Under the pieces are notes generated by a model that saw nothing but the letters and a program-made list of their open reading frames with translations, had not been told where the DNA came from and did not search any database. Shown in pieces: positions 1 through 8,788 of a stretch of DNA of 64,000 bases. Made by a program: the position numbers and the translations under genes. Source of the stretch: Sinorhizobium kostiense (GTDB taxonomy: Bacteria; Pseudomonadota; Alphaproteobacteria; Rhizobiales; Rhizobiaceae). Every line of letters starts with the position of its first letter. Position 1 is the stretch's first letter. The DNA lies in the NCBI RefSeq assembly GCF_017874595.1, contig NZ_JAGILA010000011.1, positions 124,001 to 188,000 of the forward strand, written 5' to 3'.

Positions 1-579
1 CTCGGTGCCGAGGACCTTGAGGCACTCCCGCATGAAGGCGGCAAGCGCCGTCCAGCCCTTTGCCGATACCATCGTGCCGTCGACATAGGCCTCGGTAGGG
101 GAAAGGTCGATATAGGTGCCGCCGGCCAGCCTGACTTCCGGCTCGCAGGCGCCGAGAGCGCCGACCTTCTTGCCGCGAACGACACCGTCGACGGCGACCA
201 GGATTTGTACGCCGTGGCAGATCGTGAAGATCGGCTTCTGCTCTTCGTGAAAGTGGCGCACGATCGCCTGCACGCGCCTGTCGGTGCGGATGTATTCCGG
301 GCCACGGCCGCCGGCGCAGTAAACGGCGTGATACTCGTCGAGTTGAGTTTCTGCTTCCGAGAACGTCTTGTTGATGACGACGTTGTGGCCGAGTTTCTCG
401 GTGTAGGTCTGGTCACCTTCGAAGTCGTGCAGGGACGTGCGCAGTATGTCGCCCGCCTTCTTGTCCGGGCAGACGACATGGACCGTATGACCGACGGCCT
501 CCATGGCCTGCTGGAACACGAAGATTTCGTATTCTTCGGTGAAGTCACCGGTAAGCATGAGTATCTTCTTGCCTGGCAT
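1..579 (-). CDS. DJ-1/PfpI family protein (partial, C-terminus off the window edge)
   Basis: 193 codons read leftward from an ATG at 579 and stay open to the window edge, so the C-terminus is missing. The start is preceded by an AGGAGGAGA ribosome site. The protein opens with MPGKKILMLTGDFTEEYE and carries the nucleophile-elbow motif FTICHGVQ, whose Cys is the conserved reactive residue of the class I glutamine amidotransferase-like DJ-1/PfpI/YhbO fold. Members act as chaperone-like, deglycase or isocyanide/aldehyde-detoxifying cytosolic proteins; the exact activity cannot be read from sequence. It stands alone, pointing away from the cupin gene, so I infer no operon partner within this window. 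Confidence 0.9.
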   Translation of the reverse strand, partial: MPGKKILMLTGDFTEEYEIFVFQQAMEAVGHTVHVVCPDKKAGDILRTSLHDFEGDQTYTEKLGHNVVINKTFSEAETQLDEYHAVYCAGGRGPEYIRTDRRVQAIVRHFHEEQKPIFTICHGVQILVAVDGVVRGKKVGALGACEPEVRLAGGTYIDLSPTEAYVDGTMVSAKGWTALAAFMRECLKVLGTE

Positions 580-1339
580 GGTCTTCTCCTCCTCTTCGTT
601 CAAAGCCGCGTACGGGCTCCATCCTCCTGCATGATTCGGTTTCTCAGTCAGGCGGGATCCGCCTTCGTGACATGCTCGCTTGCCACATTTACACCAGACC
701 CGCAGCCTCAGCTGACCGCGAGACCAACCTTGTTGCGAAACTAGAGGGGGTGGTTCAGCGGGCGTCGCCCGCGTCTTACCCAGACGGTTTCGCGTGAGAA
801 TTGCAAGCGCTGTCCGGCACCCGGCAGGATCAAATAAGCACAAATTCAACTGAGATCCAATTTGCTACTTTATCGAGCGGCGTCGTAGATCGTCGCAAGT
901 TGGTCGCGCGCCGGGGCCGGCGCTCCGAACGTTTCAGCAGAACCCCGTGCCCGCGCCCCGCATCAGGCTGGGACAGCGTGAACATCCGCATAGACGTCAG
1001 CGTGTATGCCGTAAACTCGGCGACATCCGTCGCAGGGGCGAGCAGGTGTCGCTGGTTCGCGGCGAATTTTTGAAATCATCTCCTGAACCGCCGCTCTGTT
1101 TGGCAAAACCAACTCCTGCATCGACCTATTCTGGGTGACGCTTGGCCCAGCTCAGAGGCACACGGCGATATGTTCAATATAACGGTTGCCGGCTGCTGCC
1201 GAAGGACATGCGGGCTGAGTTCATATGAAGGTGCTGAAACTACCGCCCATCGGCAGCTCAACCGCGCAGGGATATCCGGCCCGCGCCGAAAAAGAATTGA
1301 TCGGCCCCATCGATCTGCGAAGCAAAAAAGGAACATGAC
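580..1339. other. 760-nt intergenic region without a convincing gene
   Basis: This gap separates the divergent DJ-1/PfpI and cupin genes. Short open frames exist on both strands, but none has a plausible ribosome site plus a recognisable protein. The stretch 831-890 is relatively AT-rich and could hold promoters. A GC palindrome GCGCCGG-GG-CCGGCGC lies at 908-923, with a loop too short for a classical terminator. I see no RNA gene or repeat that I recognise. Confidence 0.5.
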
Positions 1340-1696
1340 ATGTCACTGTTGATTACTATCGACACCGATCCGAACTTCACGCCAAAGGACGCGGTTCCCG
1401 GACCGGACCGGCTCATTTCGGGGAATCCGTTCTTCAAGACCTGGGCACAGGACGCTTCGAAAGGAGAGAAGGTGCTGACCGGCGTCTGGGAGGCTACGCC
1501 TGGCGAGCATCATTCGATCAAGGGGACCACCTACGAATTCTGCCACATCATTTCAGGCCTCGTGGAAATCGAGGAGAAGGGCGGCGAGACGAAGACCTAT
1601 CGCGCTGGTGACAGCTTCGTCATGAAGCCGGGTTTCGTCGGTGTTTGGCGCACGATCGAGACTGTACGCAAGATCTACGTCTGCGTTTACGAGTGA
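1340..1696 (+). CDS. Small cupin-domain protein (DUF861/cupin_3 type)
   Basis: A 118-residue single-domain protein. The start ATG follows an AAAAAAGGAAC ribosome site. The core TPGEHHSIKGTTYEFCHIIS, then GLVEIEEKGG and AGDSFVMKPGFVGVWRT, fit the jelly-roll cupin_3 profile found in (S)-ureidoglycine aminohydrolase-like and other small metal-binding cupins. Rhizobial homologues commonly sit beside FAD oxidases and amino acid catabolic genes, which fits the opposite-strand oxidase operon here. Substrate is unknown; a role in sensing or detoxifying a catabolic intermediate is only inference. A strong stem-loop lies just downstream. Confidence 0.85.
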   Translation: MSLLITIDTDPNFTPKDAVPGPDRLISGNPFFKTWAQDASKGEKVLTGVWEATPGEHHSIKGTTYEFCHIISGLVEIEEKGGETKTYRAGDSFVMKPGFVGVWRTIETVRKIYVCVYE

Positions 1697-1700
1697 AAGC

Positions 1701-1737
1701 AAAACTCAGGTGCGCGACGACTATAGGCGCACCTGAG
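1701..1737 (-). terminator. Stem-loop terminator between the convergent cupin and aldehyde dehydrogenase genes
   Basis: A perfect 11-bp stem, CTCAGGTGCGC (1705-1715) pairing with GCGCACCTGAG (1727-1737), is flanked by AAAA at 1701-1704. Read leftward this is a hairpin followed by TTTT, so it best terminates the leftward oxidase operon ending at 1930. Its position 8 nt past the cupin stop suggests it also serves the rightward gene. Confidence 0.7.
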
Positions 1738-1929
1738 GCTTCCAGATGAGGCGACTTAACAAATCTCGACGCGGTTCGGCGCGCAGTGAGTGCCCGAAAG
1801 ACGGCTTTCCCGGTGCTGTCCGACTGTGTAGCCCCCGGCTCGCCAGCATCTCCCGCTTATGCGCGAGGGGGCCGTACCAGGCGCGACGTGCGCCAGGCAC
1901 CCGGAGCGGGCACACCTATTTTGCACATT

Positions 1930-3357
1930 TCACTCGTTCGAGAAGCCGACGATGCCCTTGATCTCGGTAAACTCGTGCAGTCCGAACTTCCCGTATTCCC
2001 GACCGTTGCCGGATTGCTTGTAGCCGCCGAAGGGGGCGGCGCTGTCCCAGGCGGAGCTGTTGAGGCGAACGGTGCCGGCGCGCAGCCTGGCTGCGAGCGC
2101 CCGCGCTTCCTTCGGATCGCCCTGAATGTAGGCTGCGAGGCCATAGGGCGTGTCATTGGCGATCGCGATCGCTTCATCCTCGCTGTCATAGCCGATGATT
2201 GACAGCACCGGGCCGAAGATTTCCTCCCGCGCAATCGTCATCTGATTGGAGACGCGGGCAAACACGGTCGGGCGCACGTAATAGCCCGCATTGAGATGCG
2301 AAGGGCGGCCAGGGCCACCGGCGACGAGCTCCGCTCCTTCCGCGATGCCCCGCTTGATCAGCGCCTGGATCTTTTCGAACTGGGCGGCGCTGGCGACGGG
2401 TCCGAGGTCTGTACGCGGGTCCGAAGGCGGACCGACAACGAGTGCAGCTGCTTCCTTCGCGGCGATCGAGCCCGCTTCGTCCATTCGCTCCGCAGGGACC
2501 AGCATCCGAGTTGGCGCAGTACAAGTCTGGCCGGAATTGCCGAAGCACCGGCGCACCCCGGCGGCGATCGCCGCTTGGAAGTCGGCGCTGCGCAGGATGA
2601 TGTTCGGCGACTTGCCGCCGAGCTCCTGATGCACCCGCTTGACCGTCGGTGCCGCGGCCTGCGCCACGGCAATGCCGGCGCGGGTCGACCCGGTGAAGGA
2701 CACCATGTCGACGTCCGGATGGCTGGCCAGCATCGTGCCAACCGTCGGGCCGTCGCCCTGAACGAGGTTGAAGACGCCCTTCGGCACGCCGGCCTCATCC
2801 ATGATCTCGGCAAAGACGACGGCGTTGAAGGGAGCGATCTCCGAAGGCTTCAGCACCATGGTGCATCCCGTGGCGAGCGCCGGAGCGACCTTGCAGGCGA
2901 TCTGGTTGATCGGCCAGTTCCACGGCGTGATCATGCCGACGACCCCGACCGGTTCGTGCACGATGCGGGTCGAGCCCTGCATGTAGTCGAAGGCAAAGGT
3001 CTCAAGAGCCTTGATCGTCTGCTCGAAATGGGCAGCGCCGATGCCGGCCTGCTCGGCCCGGGCCATAACGAGCGGCGCGCCCATTTCCCGCGAGATGATG
3101 TCGCCGAGCTCGTCATTGCGTCGCTTCAGGATCGTCACGATGCGCTTCAGCAGTTCGATGCGCTCTTCCTTGGACGTCTGCGAGAAGGAGGCAAAGGCCC
3201 GCCGCGCGGCCGCGATCGCTTTTTTCGCGTCGGTGGCACTGCCGAGTGCGATCGTACCCATCGGCTGCGCCGTCGAGGGATCGATTACCTCAAGTGTCTT
3301 CGACACCGAGGGCTCGATCCACTCACCATCGATATAGAACTTGTGGGTATGTCTCAT
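1930..3357 (-). CDS. NAD(P)-dependent aldehyde dehydrogenase
   Basis: 475 residues, normal for the ALDH superfamily. Key residues are visible: Asn147 in PWNWP, Glu245 in QELGGKSP and the catalytic Cys279 in SGQTCTAPTR. The start ATG overlaps the stop of the upstream FAD subunit gene by four bases (ATGA), so I chose it over upstream in-frame starts that would run deep into that gene. It is the last gene of a five-gene leftward operon of FAD oxidoreductases. The likely job is oxidising the semialdehyde released when the amino or imino acid is deaminated; alpha-ketoglutarate semialdehyde is one possibility. Exact substrate unknown. Confidence 0.93.
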   Translation of the reverse strand: MRHTHKFYIDGEWIEPSVSKTLEVIDPSTAQPMGTIALGSATDAKKAIAAARRAFASFSQTSKEERIELLKRIVTILKRRNDELGDIISREMGAPLVMARAEQAGIGAAHFEQTIKALETFAFDYMQGSTRIVHEPVGVVGMITPWNWPINQIACKVAPALATGCTMVLKPSEIAPFNAVVFAEIMDEAGVPKGVFNLVQGDGPTVGTMLASHPDVDMVSFTGSTRAGIAVAQAAAPTVKRVHQELGGKSPNIILRSADFQAAIAAGVRRCFGNSGQTCTAPTRMLVPAERMDEAGSIAAKEAAALVVGPPSDPRTDLGPVASAAQFEKIQALIKRGIAEGAELVAGGPGRPSHLNAGYYVRPTVFARVSNQMTIAREEIFGPVLSIIGYDSEDEAIAIANDTPYGLAAYIQGDPKEARALAARLRAGTVRLNSSAWDSAAPFGGYKQSGNGREYGKFGLHEFTEIKGIVGFSNE

Positions 3358-4874
3358 CGGTGGCTCCCATATGTGGCGTCCTGCGCCCCATCGTGGGCGC
3401 GTTCCACGAATCCGGCGACAGCGATGGTGGCTGCCTCCGTGTGGGGCAAAGCGGCGAGCTCGCTCAGTGTCACGGGTTTGATGGGCGGGCGTAGCCGATA
3501 GTAACCGACCTCGCCGGGCGGAACGCCACGACATTGAGCCAGCAGTTCAACCGCGGTCAGACCGCACAGCCGGCCCTGGCATGGTCCCATTCCGCATCGT
3601 GTGAACGCCTTCATCTGGTTGGGCCCCGGCACGCCGAGCGCCGCAACTTCACGCAGCTTGCCGGCCGTAATTTCTTCACAGCGGCAAATGATGGTGCCGT
3701 CGTCCTCGGGCACGCGAAACGTTTTGCCGGGCCGGAACCGATCGTCGATGAAAGTCCTGCCCCTCAGGGCTCGCGCGAGCTTTTGCGCGTGTTGCGCCCG
3801 GCGCTGTTCGTAGACACTCTGGCCAATGCGATTTAGGTCGAGCGCCGCAGCTAGGCCCGCGAGTTCTCCTTGGTGAGCCGAGGCAACCGCTCCGACAATC
3901 CCCGCCGCATCGCCGGCGATCGAGACCCCCGAAACCGAACTCGCGCCGCGACCGTCGACGTTCGGGCGGAAGGCTGCGAGGCGCTCGTCCCAGACGTAGT
4001 CGCACCCGGCTGCGAGCGTGAGATTGAGGTTCGGTGCAATCCCCTGGTGCAGAAGGAGCAGGTCGCCTTCGATGTGCAGGGACTTGTTGCTGCGATGGAC
4101 CCGCAAGGCGCTGAATTGTCCGGAACCGACAGCCTCGATCGCGGTCGCCCCGCGGATGACACGAGTATGACGGTGAACCTCCAAGAGAAGCTTCAGGCCC
4201 TTGAGGGCATAGGGCGACGTGGCAAAGCTAAGCACGTGAGGCAGGGCCAAGCGCCAGTTCTCGACCGGCGTGGTGTCGACGACCGCTATCACGGAGACGC
4301 CGGCCCTGAGGAGCTGGCTTGCCAGCAAGTACAGCAGCGGTCCGGTTCCGGCGAGGATCGTCCGCCCGGAGGGCACGAGGCCTGACGACTTCATCAAGAT
4401 CTGCGCCGCTCCCGCCGCCATGACGCCGGGCATGGTCCAACCCGGGAATGGGAACGGACGCTCGAGCGCGCCGGTTGCGAGGATCACTCGATCGGCGGCG
4501 ATCGGCCGAGCAATGCCGCCGAGCGAGATCCCGACCTCGAGCGCATGCGCGCCGTCGCCGGTTTCCTCGTCAGCAGGCCCGACGCTCCACACCGTCGCAC
4601 GGCGGGCATAGCTCAAGTCTGCGCCCCGGAACCGCTCGATCAGCCGCCGACCGGCAGCGTAGTCCGGCCCCATGCGCGTGAGATCGGCATCCGAAGCACG
4701 GTCGACCGACCGATAGATCTGGCCGCCGGGCGATTCATTTTCGTCAGCCAGCAATACGGCGAGGCCGTGGGTCGAGGCTTCGATGGCTGCCGAGAGGCCG
4801 GCGGGCCCGGCGCCAACGACGACGAGGTCATAGGCAGGCGCGAGATTGGCGGCAGACTGAATGTCTTTAATCAT
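3354..4874 (-). CDS. FAD/[2Fe-2S] subunit of a heterotrimeric amino/imino acid dehydrogenase (HcnB/OoxA/LhpE-like)
   Basis: 506 residues. An N-terminal pyridine-nucleotide-disulfide-type FAD fold shows G21-A-G-P-A-G26. The C-terminus carries a BFD-like [2Fe-2S] domain with CRCEE and CGMGPCQGRLCG cysteines. This two-domain plan is that of HcnB (hydrogen cyanide synthase), opine oxidase subunit A and the LhpE subunit of heterotrimeric D-hydroxyproline dehydrogenase. Both ends overlap neighbours by four bases (ATGA), showing tight translational coupling with the ferredoxin-like gene upstream and the aldehyde dehydrogenase downstream. Which amine is oxidised is not decided by sequence; a true cyanide synthase seems unlikely given the attached aldehyde dehydrogenase. 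Confidence 0.88.
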   Translation of the reverse strand: MIKDIQSAANLAPAYDLVVVGAGPAGLSAAIEASTHGLAVLLADENESPGGQIYRSVDRASDADLTRMGPDYAAGRRLIERFRGADLSYARRATVWSVGPADEETGDGAHALEVGISLGGIARPIAADRVILATGALERPFPFPGWTMPGVMAAGAAQILMKSSGLVPSGRTILAGTGPLLYLLASQLLRAGVSVIAVVDTTPVENWRLALPHVLSFATSPYALKGLKLLLEVHRHTRVIRGATAIEAVGSGQFSALRVHRSNKSLHIEGDLLLLHQGIAPNLNLTLAAGCDYVWDERLAAFRPNVDGRGASSVSGVSIAGDAAGIVGAVASAHQGELAGLAAALDLNRIGQSVYEQRRAQHAQKLARALRGRTFIDDRFRPGKTFRVPEDDGTIICRCEEITAGKLREVAALGVPGPNQMKAFTRCGMGPCQGRLCGLTAVELLAQCRGVPPGEVGYYRLRPPIKPVTLSELAALPHTEAATIAVAGFVERAHDGAQDATYGSHR

Positions 4875-5173
4875 TCTTCCTGCCCCGGCATGGCCGCGCC
4901 ATCCTGTGTTTCGACCCGCATTCCCTCCACCACGGTGGTCATGCAACCCTGCCGGTTCGGCCGGCCATCGATTTTGACGAGGCACTCGAAGCAGACACCC
5001 ATCATGCAGTAAGGACCACGGACGGCGCCGGACACCGGGGTGCGCCGCGTGCTGCAATGTCCAGCGGCCAACAGTGCAGAGGCAACGCTGTCGCCTTGGC
5101 AGGCCATCGTCGGCACGCCGTCGAATGTGAATGAGACCGAACTCTCTTTTCTGTCAGGCAGCCGCCGGAACAT
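4871..5173 (-). CDS. Small (2Fe-2S)-binding subunit (HcnA/LhpF-like)
   Basis: 100 residues. The cluster motif is visible as GPYCMMGVCFECLV followed by QGCMTTV, giving Cys-x4-Cys-x2-Cys and a distal Cys, the Fer2_4 pattern of HcnA and opine-oxidase small subunits. The start MFRRLPDRK is chosen because CGGAGGTTCC precedes it; this start lies inside the end of the upstream FAD gene (20-nt overlap). The protein would relay electrons between the two FAD subunits. The stop overlaps the next start by ATGA. Confidence 0.88.
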   Translation of the reverse strand: MFRRLPDRKESSVSFTFDGVPTMACQGDSVASALLAAGHCSTRRTPVSGAVRGPYCMMGVCFECLVKIDGRPNRQGCMTTVVEGMRVETQDGAAMPGQEE

Positions 5174-6281
5174 GGAACCTCCGGGAATGAAACACTGAAA
5201 GATCCTCAGAAAGCGCCCCGGCCGAGATTTGTCGCGGCAGAACAAGCGCATGGTTCGCCGCCAGCGTCACGCCGGAATGGCAGGCAAATGCGAACGCGCC
5301 TGGAAACCTCTCCGATTGCTCGTAAATGGGGTAGCCGTCCGGCGTCACCACACGGAATGCGGCCCAGATCCGCACCGCCTTGGCGTCCCTGAGCAGTGGG
5401 AAGGTGCGTAGGGCGCGCTCAGCCAGAACTGCGGTGATTGGTCCTCGCGGCCGCTGGTGATCGATCGTCGCCTCCTTGCTCTCCCCGATCAGTACAGAGC
5501 CTTCGTCTGTCTGTCGCAGATAGCCGGTAGCATGGCTGAGGAAGGGCTTCAGCCGCTCGGTGACGATGATCTGGCCGCGGCTGGGCGTGAGCGGAACGCT
5601 CAGCCCAACCATCGGGGCGAGCGTAGTGTTGCCGATGCCGGCCGCAAGTACGACCTTGCCGCCACCGAGCCTCCATCCTTCTCCAGCCACTTCGAACGCG
5701 CCGCCGCGATGGCGTATCGAAGTCGTCTTCTGATGCGGAAAATAATGAACGCCACGCTGCTTAAGCGCCTTGTGAAAGCCGGCGAACAGCCGCAGCGGGT
5801 TTGCGTGTCCATCGAGCGGGCTGAAAATCGTGCCTGCCACCGTCTCGCCGACCAGGGGTAAGCGGCGGCGCGTCTCCGCCTGATCGAGTACCTCATATTC
5901 GAGCGGCGGCGTTCCTTCCGCGTCCATTCCTGGTTGGCCGGCGAGCTTCGCCATCGATGCGATCCCGCGCTCCAGCTCCGTAGGCGTGAGCCGAATTGAG
6001 AAGCCGCCCGACTGGACAAAGCCAGTGTCGAGGCCGGTCTCGGCCTTGAGTTCGGCAGCCAGCTGGTGCCAGTTCGCGGTCGAGGTTCGCGACCATCGCG
6101 AATAGGCGGCGTTGCCGAGGCCCTTGCTTGAGCTCCATACGAGACCGAAATTCGCCCGGGCGGCCCGGTTTGCCAGATCGCCTTCGTCGACGATTGCAAC
6201 CCTTTGTCCGCATTTCGACAGACCCCAGGCTATCGATACGCCTACCAGCCCGCCGCCGATGACGATTACGTCGTAATCCAT
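5154..6281 (-). CDS. FAD-dependent amino/imino acid oxidoreductase subunit (HcnC/OoxB/LhpB-like, DAO family)
   Basis: 375 residues beginning MDYDVIVIGGGLVGVS, with the FAD-binding G9-G-G-L-V-G14 loop, and ending with a DAO-family barrel (VRIWAAFRVVTPDGYPIYEQ and HSGVTLAANHA). It is the substrate-oxidising subunit of the three-part enzyme whose other subunits follow immediately with overlapping ends. Known trimers of this arrangement include HcnABC, octopine/nopaline oxidases and Pseudomonas LhpBEF D-hydroxyproline dehydrogenase; I infer an amino- or imino-acid substrate. Upstream in-frame starts would run into the preceding oxidase gene and lack its ribosome context, so ATG 6281 is preferred. 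Confidence 0.87.
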   Translation of the reverse strand: MDYDVIVIGGGLVGVSIAWGLSKCGQRVAIVDEGDLANRAARANFGLVWSSSKGLGNAAYSRWSRTSTANWHQLAAELKAETGLDTGFVQSGGFSIRLTPTELERGIASMAKLAGQPGMDAEGTPPLEYEVLDQAETRRRLPLVGETVAGTIFSPLDGHANPLRLFAGFHKALKQRGVHYFPHQKTTSIRHRGGAFEVAGEGWRLGGGKVVLAAGIGNTTLAPMVGLSVPLTPSRGQIIVTERLKPFLSHATGYLRQTDEGSVLIGESKEATIDHQRPRGPITAVLAERALRTFPLLRDAKAVRIWAAFRVVTPDGYPIYEQSERFPGAFAFACHSGVTLAANHALVLPRQISAGALSEDLSVFHSRRFHVPAAA

Positions 6282-6339
6282 TCTGCTAGCTTCCCTCGAC
6301 GCGTATCCCCCACGGCTTGCTCCGGATCTGGTCTCACGA

Positions 6340-7662
6340 TCAGATTGCGCCGACTTTGACTTTCGAACCATCAAGGAGGCGGGACAGGCGGAAGGGGGTG
6401 GGATCGACACAGGGTGTATCATTGGCAACCAGGTCGGCCGCCAGGCGGCCGATGCCCGGGCCAAGGCCGAAGCCATGGCCGGAGCAGCCCGCGGCTAAAT
6501 AGAGACCTTTCACACCATCGGCTGGCGAGATGACCGGCACCGCGTCCGGCGTGAAATCCACATAGGCTCCCCAGCTGTCGGCAATTTCGACCCCCGCCAA
6601 CGCAGGAAACTGCTCCGTGACCCGTTTCAAAATAGCGGCTATGGTGCGGCGGCTCGGCGGCGGGTCAAGAACGCGCATCCGCTCGAAGGCCGACGGTTTA
6701 CTCTTGTTCAAGCTTCCGAATGCTTCCGGACCCTGGAGGAAGGATTTGCCGATGCCGAACTGCACCGCTTTCAGGCGCTTCATGAACATAGGCATGAACC
6801 AGCGGGCGTAGCGAATGCCTTGTGGGGTGATGTCGAGCATCGCCCTGCCGCTGATCGCAAGCGTGTAGCTGCCATCCAACCGGCGGGTCAACGCACATTC
6901 CGGCGTATAGATCGCCTCGCCCAGATTCGCTGTGGGCCGCGTCCGAAGCGCCGTCTGGCGCACGCTCGCCTGCGGAAACAGAACTCCGTGCTGGCGACAA
7001 AACATGGATGTCCAGGCACCGCCGGCGCAGAGAACGGCTTGTGTCCGGATGGTCCCCTTTTCGGTGATCACCCCCGCCACCGCGCCATTGACCAGATCGA
7101 GACCTCGCGCAGCGCACTCCTGATGGATCGTCGCCCCAAATTTGCGAGCGCCGTTCGCGATCGTCGGCGCGGCGATGGCAGGCTCGCCCTTGCCGTCATC
7201 GATCGAATGGACCCCGCCGAGCCATCGGCGGCCGTTTGCCGGAATTGCGGCGGCCGCTTCCTTGGCGCTCAGCATCTTCGTATTGACGTTGAACTGGCGC
7301 GCTATGTCACGCCATGCTTCCCATTCCGCCAATTGCTTTCGATTGTCCGTAGCGTAAAGCAGACCGCATCGGCGGAAGCCGACGTCCTCTCCGATCTTGG
7401 ACTCGAACTCACCCCATAGCCGCAGGGCGACACCCGAGAGCGGCAGCTCGCGCTCATCCCGGTTCTGTTGGCGGCACCAACCCCAGTTGCGGCTCGACTG
7501 CTCGCAGCCGACATGGCCCTTTTCGACCAGGGCAACGGACAGCCCCCGCTCGGCGAGAAAGAAAGCTGCCGTTGCACCAATGATGCCGCCGCCGATGACG
7601 ACGACATCCGCCGTTGCGGGAAGCTCTTGATCGTTCTGTATGCGTTTGACGATTGGAGACAT
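6340..7662 (-). CDS. Monomeric FAD-dependent oxidoreductase, DAO family
   Basis: 440 residues with the FAD loop G24-G-G-I-I-G29 and the characteristic QSSRNWGWCRQQNRDE segment of a bacterial glycine/D-amino-acid oxidase subgroup. The C-terminal GYSGHG-like motif appears as GCSGHGFGLGPGIG. It is first in the leftward operon, 58 nt before the trimer genes. A second DAO enzyme in the same transcript suggests either sequential oxidations or two related substrates. ATG 7662 gives the usual family start (a short lead before the FAD strand); a longer reading frame upstream adds only Arg/Cys-rich sequence. Electron acceptor and substrate are unknown. Confidence 0.88.
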   Translation of the reverse strand: MSPIVKRIQNDQELPATADVVVIGGGIIGATAAFFLAERGLSVALVEKGHVGCEQSSRNWGWCRQQNRDERELPLSGVALRLWGEFESKIGEDVGFRRCGLLYATDNRKQLAEWEAWRDIARQFNVNTKMLSAKEAAAAIPANGRRWLGGVHSIDDGKGEPAIAAPTIANGARKFGATIHQECAARGLDLVNGAVAGVITEKGTIRTQAVLCAGGAWTSMFCRQHGVLFPQASVRQTALRTRPTANLGEAIYTPECALTRRLDGSYTLAISGRAMLDITPQGIRYARWFMPMFMKRLKAVQFGIGKSFLQGPEAFGSLNKSKPSAFERMRVLDPPPSRRTIAAILKRVTEQFPALAGVEIADSWGAYVDFTPDAVPVISPADGVKGLYLAAGCSGHGFGLGPGIGRLAADLVANDTPCVDPTPFRLSRLLDGSKVKVGAI

Positions 7663-8061
7663 GGGGGCTGACCTGAACTGATTTGGCGGCCGAACTATAC
7701 GGCACTGTTTCCTGCCCCTCCGGCAGGAGCACCTAAGGCAATGATGGCTATCGCATCGACTTCGCCGAAATAGCCGTAGTGGAGTTCCGGCACCTGGCGC
7801 CCTCGAAGTGAGCTCTTGTGACTTTACGGAAGGAAGGCGAGCAGCACGCGTCGAATGCAAATGCAGGGAAGGCAGAAAGTTCCGTTTTTGCCCGAGCGAC
7901 AGTCACGAATATCACGGTCGAGTGGGTAAATTTCAGAGCATTGCCTGACGACGGTGGATTTGAAGCGGCTTCCGGTCGAGCATGCGCGATCGGGTCATAT
8001 CACCCCTGCTGCTACAGGCTCAAATTGAAGAGCGTGCACAATCAAAAACAGAGATGAAGCC
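7663..8061. other. 399-nt divergent promoter region
   Basis: The gap lies between the leftward oxidase operon and the rightward racemase-like gene, so it should hold both promoters. It has no convincing open frame. I could not point to a clear operator; no regulator gene is adjacent, so control of the oxidase operon is unexplained from this window. Confidence 0.5.
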
Positions 8062-8775
8062 ATGACTACAGACGTTCACGAGTCCCCCGCGCTTGCCATG
8101 ATCCATACGGTCCCCGGCATCATCCCCGCGTTTGGCGAACTCGTTGGCCTCCATCTGCCCGGCTGGCGGCCGTTCAACATGTTGGATGAGAGCCTGCTGG
8201 GGAACACGATCCGCGAAGGCACGCTGTCACGCCAGACCATGCGGCGCCTTGCGACTCACATTTGGTCGGCGGTGGATGCGGGTGCTTCGGCTGTCCTCGT
8301 CACCTGTTCCTCGCTCGGCCCTGCAGTGGATGCGGCAATCCCGCTGTGCCCCGTGCCCCTCTTCCGTATCGATGACGGAATGGCGATTGAGGCGATCCAG
8401 CGCGGGAATCGAATTGGCGTCCTTGCAACTCTGGCTACAACAATGATCCCTACAACCCACTTGATTGAACGCCATGCTCATCGGATGGGTCGTAACGTTT
8501 CCGTCACCAGTCGTCTTTGTGAAGGAGCCTTTGACAAATTGCGTAGCGGTGACAGGGCGGCGCATGATGCGATGATACGTGAAGGCCTCGCTTCGCTCGT
8601 GGGCAGTGTCGACGTGGTTGTTCTCGCTCAGGCATCAATGGCAAATGCTTTAAGTGAGATGAAAGAGACATCGGTGCCAGTACTTACCAGCCCTGAGCTG
8701 GGTGTTCTGCACATGTCCTCCGCACTGAATGCACGCTCCCGCGTCCTGAGAAGGCGCAGTCCGGGACGAGGATGA
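8062..8775 (+). CDS. Asp/Glu/hydantoin racemase superfamily protein
   Basis: 237 residues. The N-terminal half contains VLVTCSSLGPAVD, whose Cys matches the first catalytic cysteine of the Asp/Glu racemase, maleate isomerase and arylmalonate decarboxylase fold; RIGVLATLATTMIPTT starts the second lobe. The canonical second cysteine is not obvious: the usual position reads VVVLAQASMANAL, with Ala-Ser where racemases have Cys, so a strict two-base racemisation is doubtful. A racemase next to D-amino/imino acid oxidases would make sense, but the missing Cys argues for isomerase or lyase-type chemistry. The last 25 residues are Arg/Ser-rich and poorly family-like. Confidence 0.8.
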   Translation: MTTDVHESPALAMIHTVPGIIPAFGELVGLHLPGWRPFNMLDESLLGNTIREGTLSRQTMRRLATHIWSAVDAGASAVLVTCSSLGPAVDAAIPLCPVPLFRIDDGMAIEAIQRGNRIGVLATLATTMIPTTHLIERHAHRMGRNVSVTSRLCEGAFDKLRSGDRAAHDAMIREGLASLVGSVDVVVLAQASMANALSEMKETSVPVLTSPELGVLHMSSALNARSRVLRRRSPGRG

Positions 8776-8788
8776 TTGGCAGAAAAGA

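Noticed and set aside
2296-3501. 401-codon rightward open frame opposite the aldehyde dehydrogenase
   Set aside because: It mirrors a complete ALDH with all catalytic motifs; the antisense product is Arg/Asp/Gly-rich with no recognisable domain, a typical GC-rich shadow.
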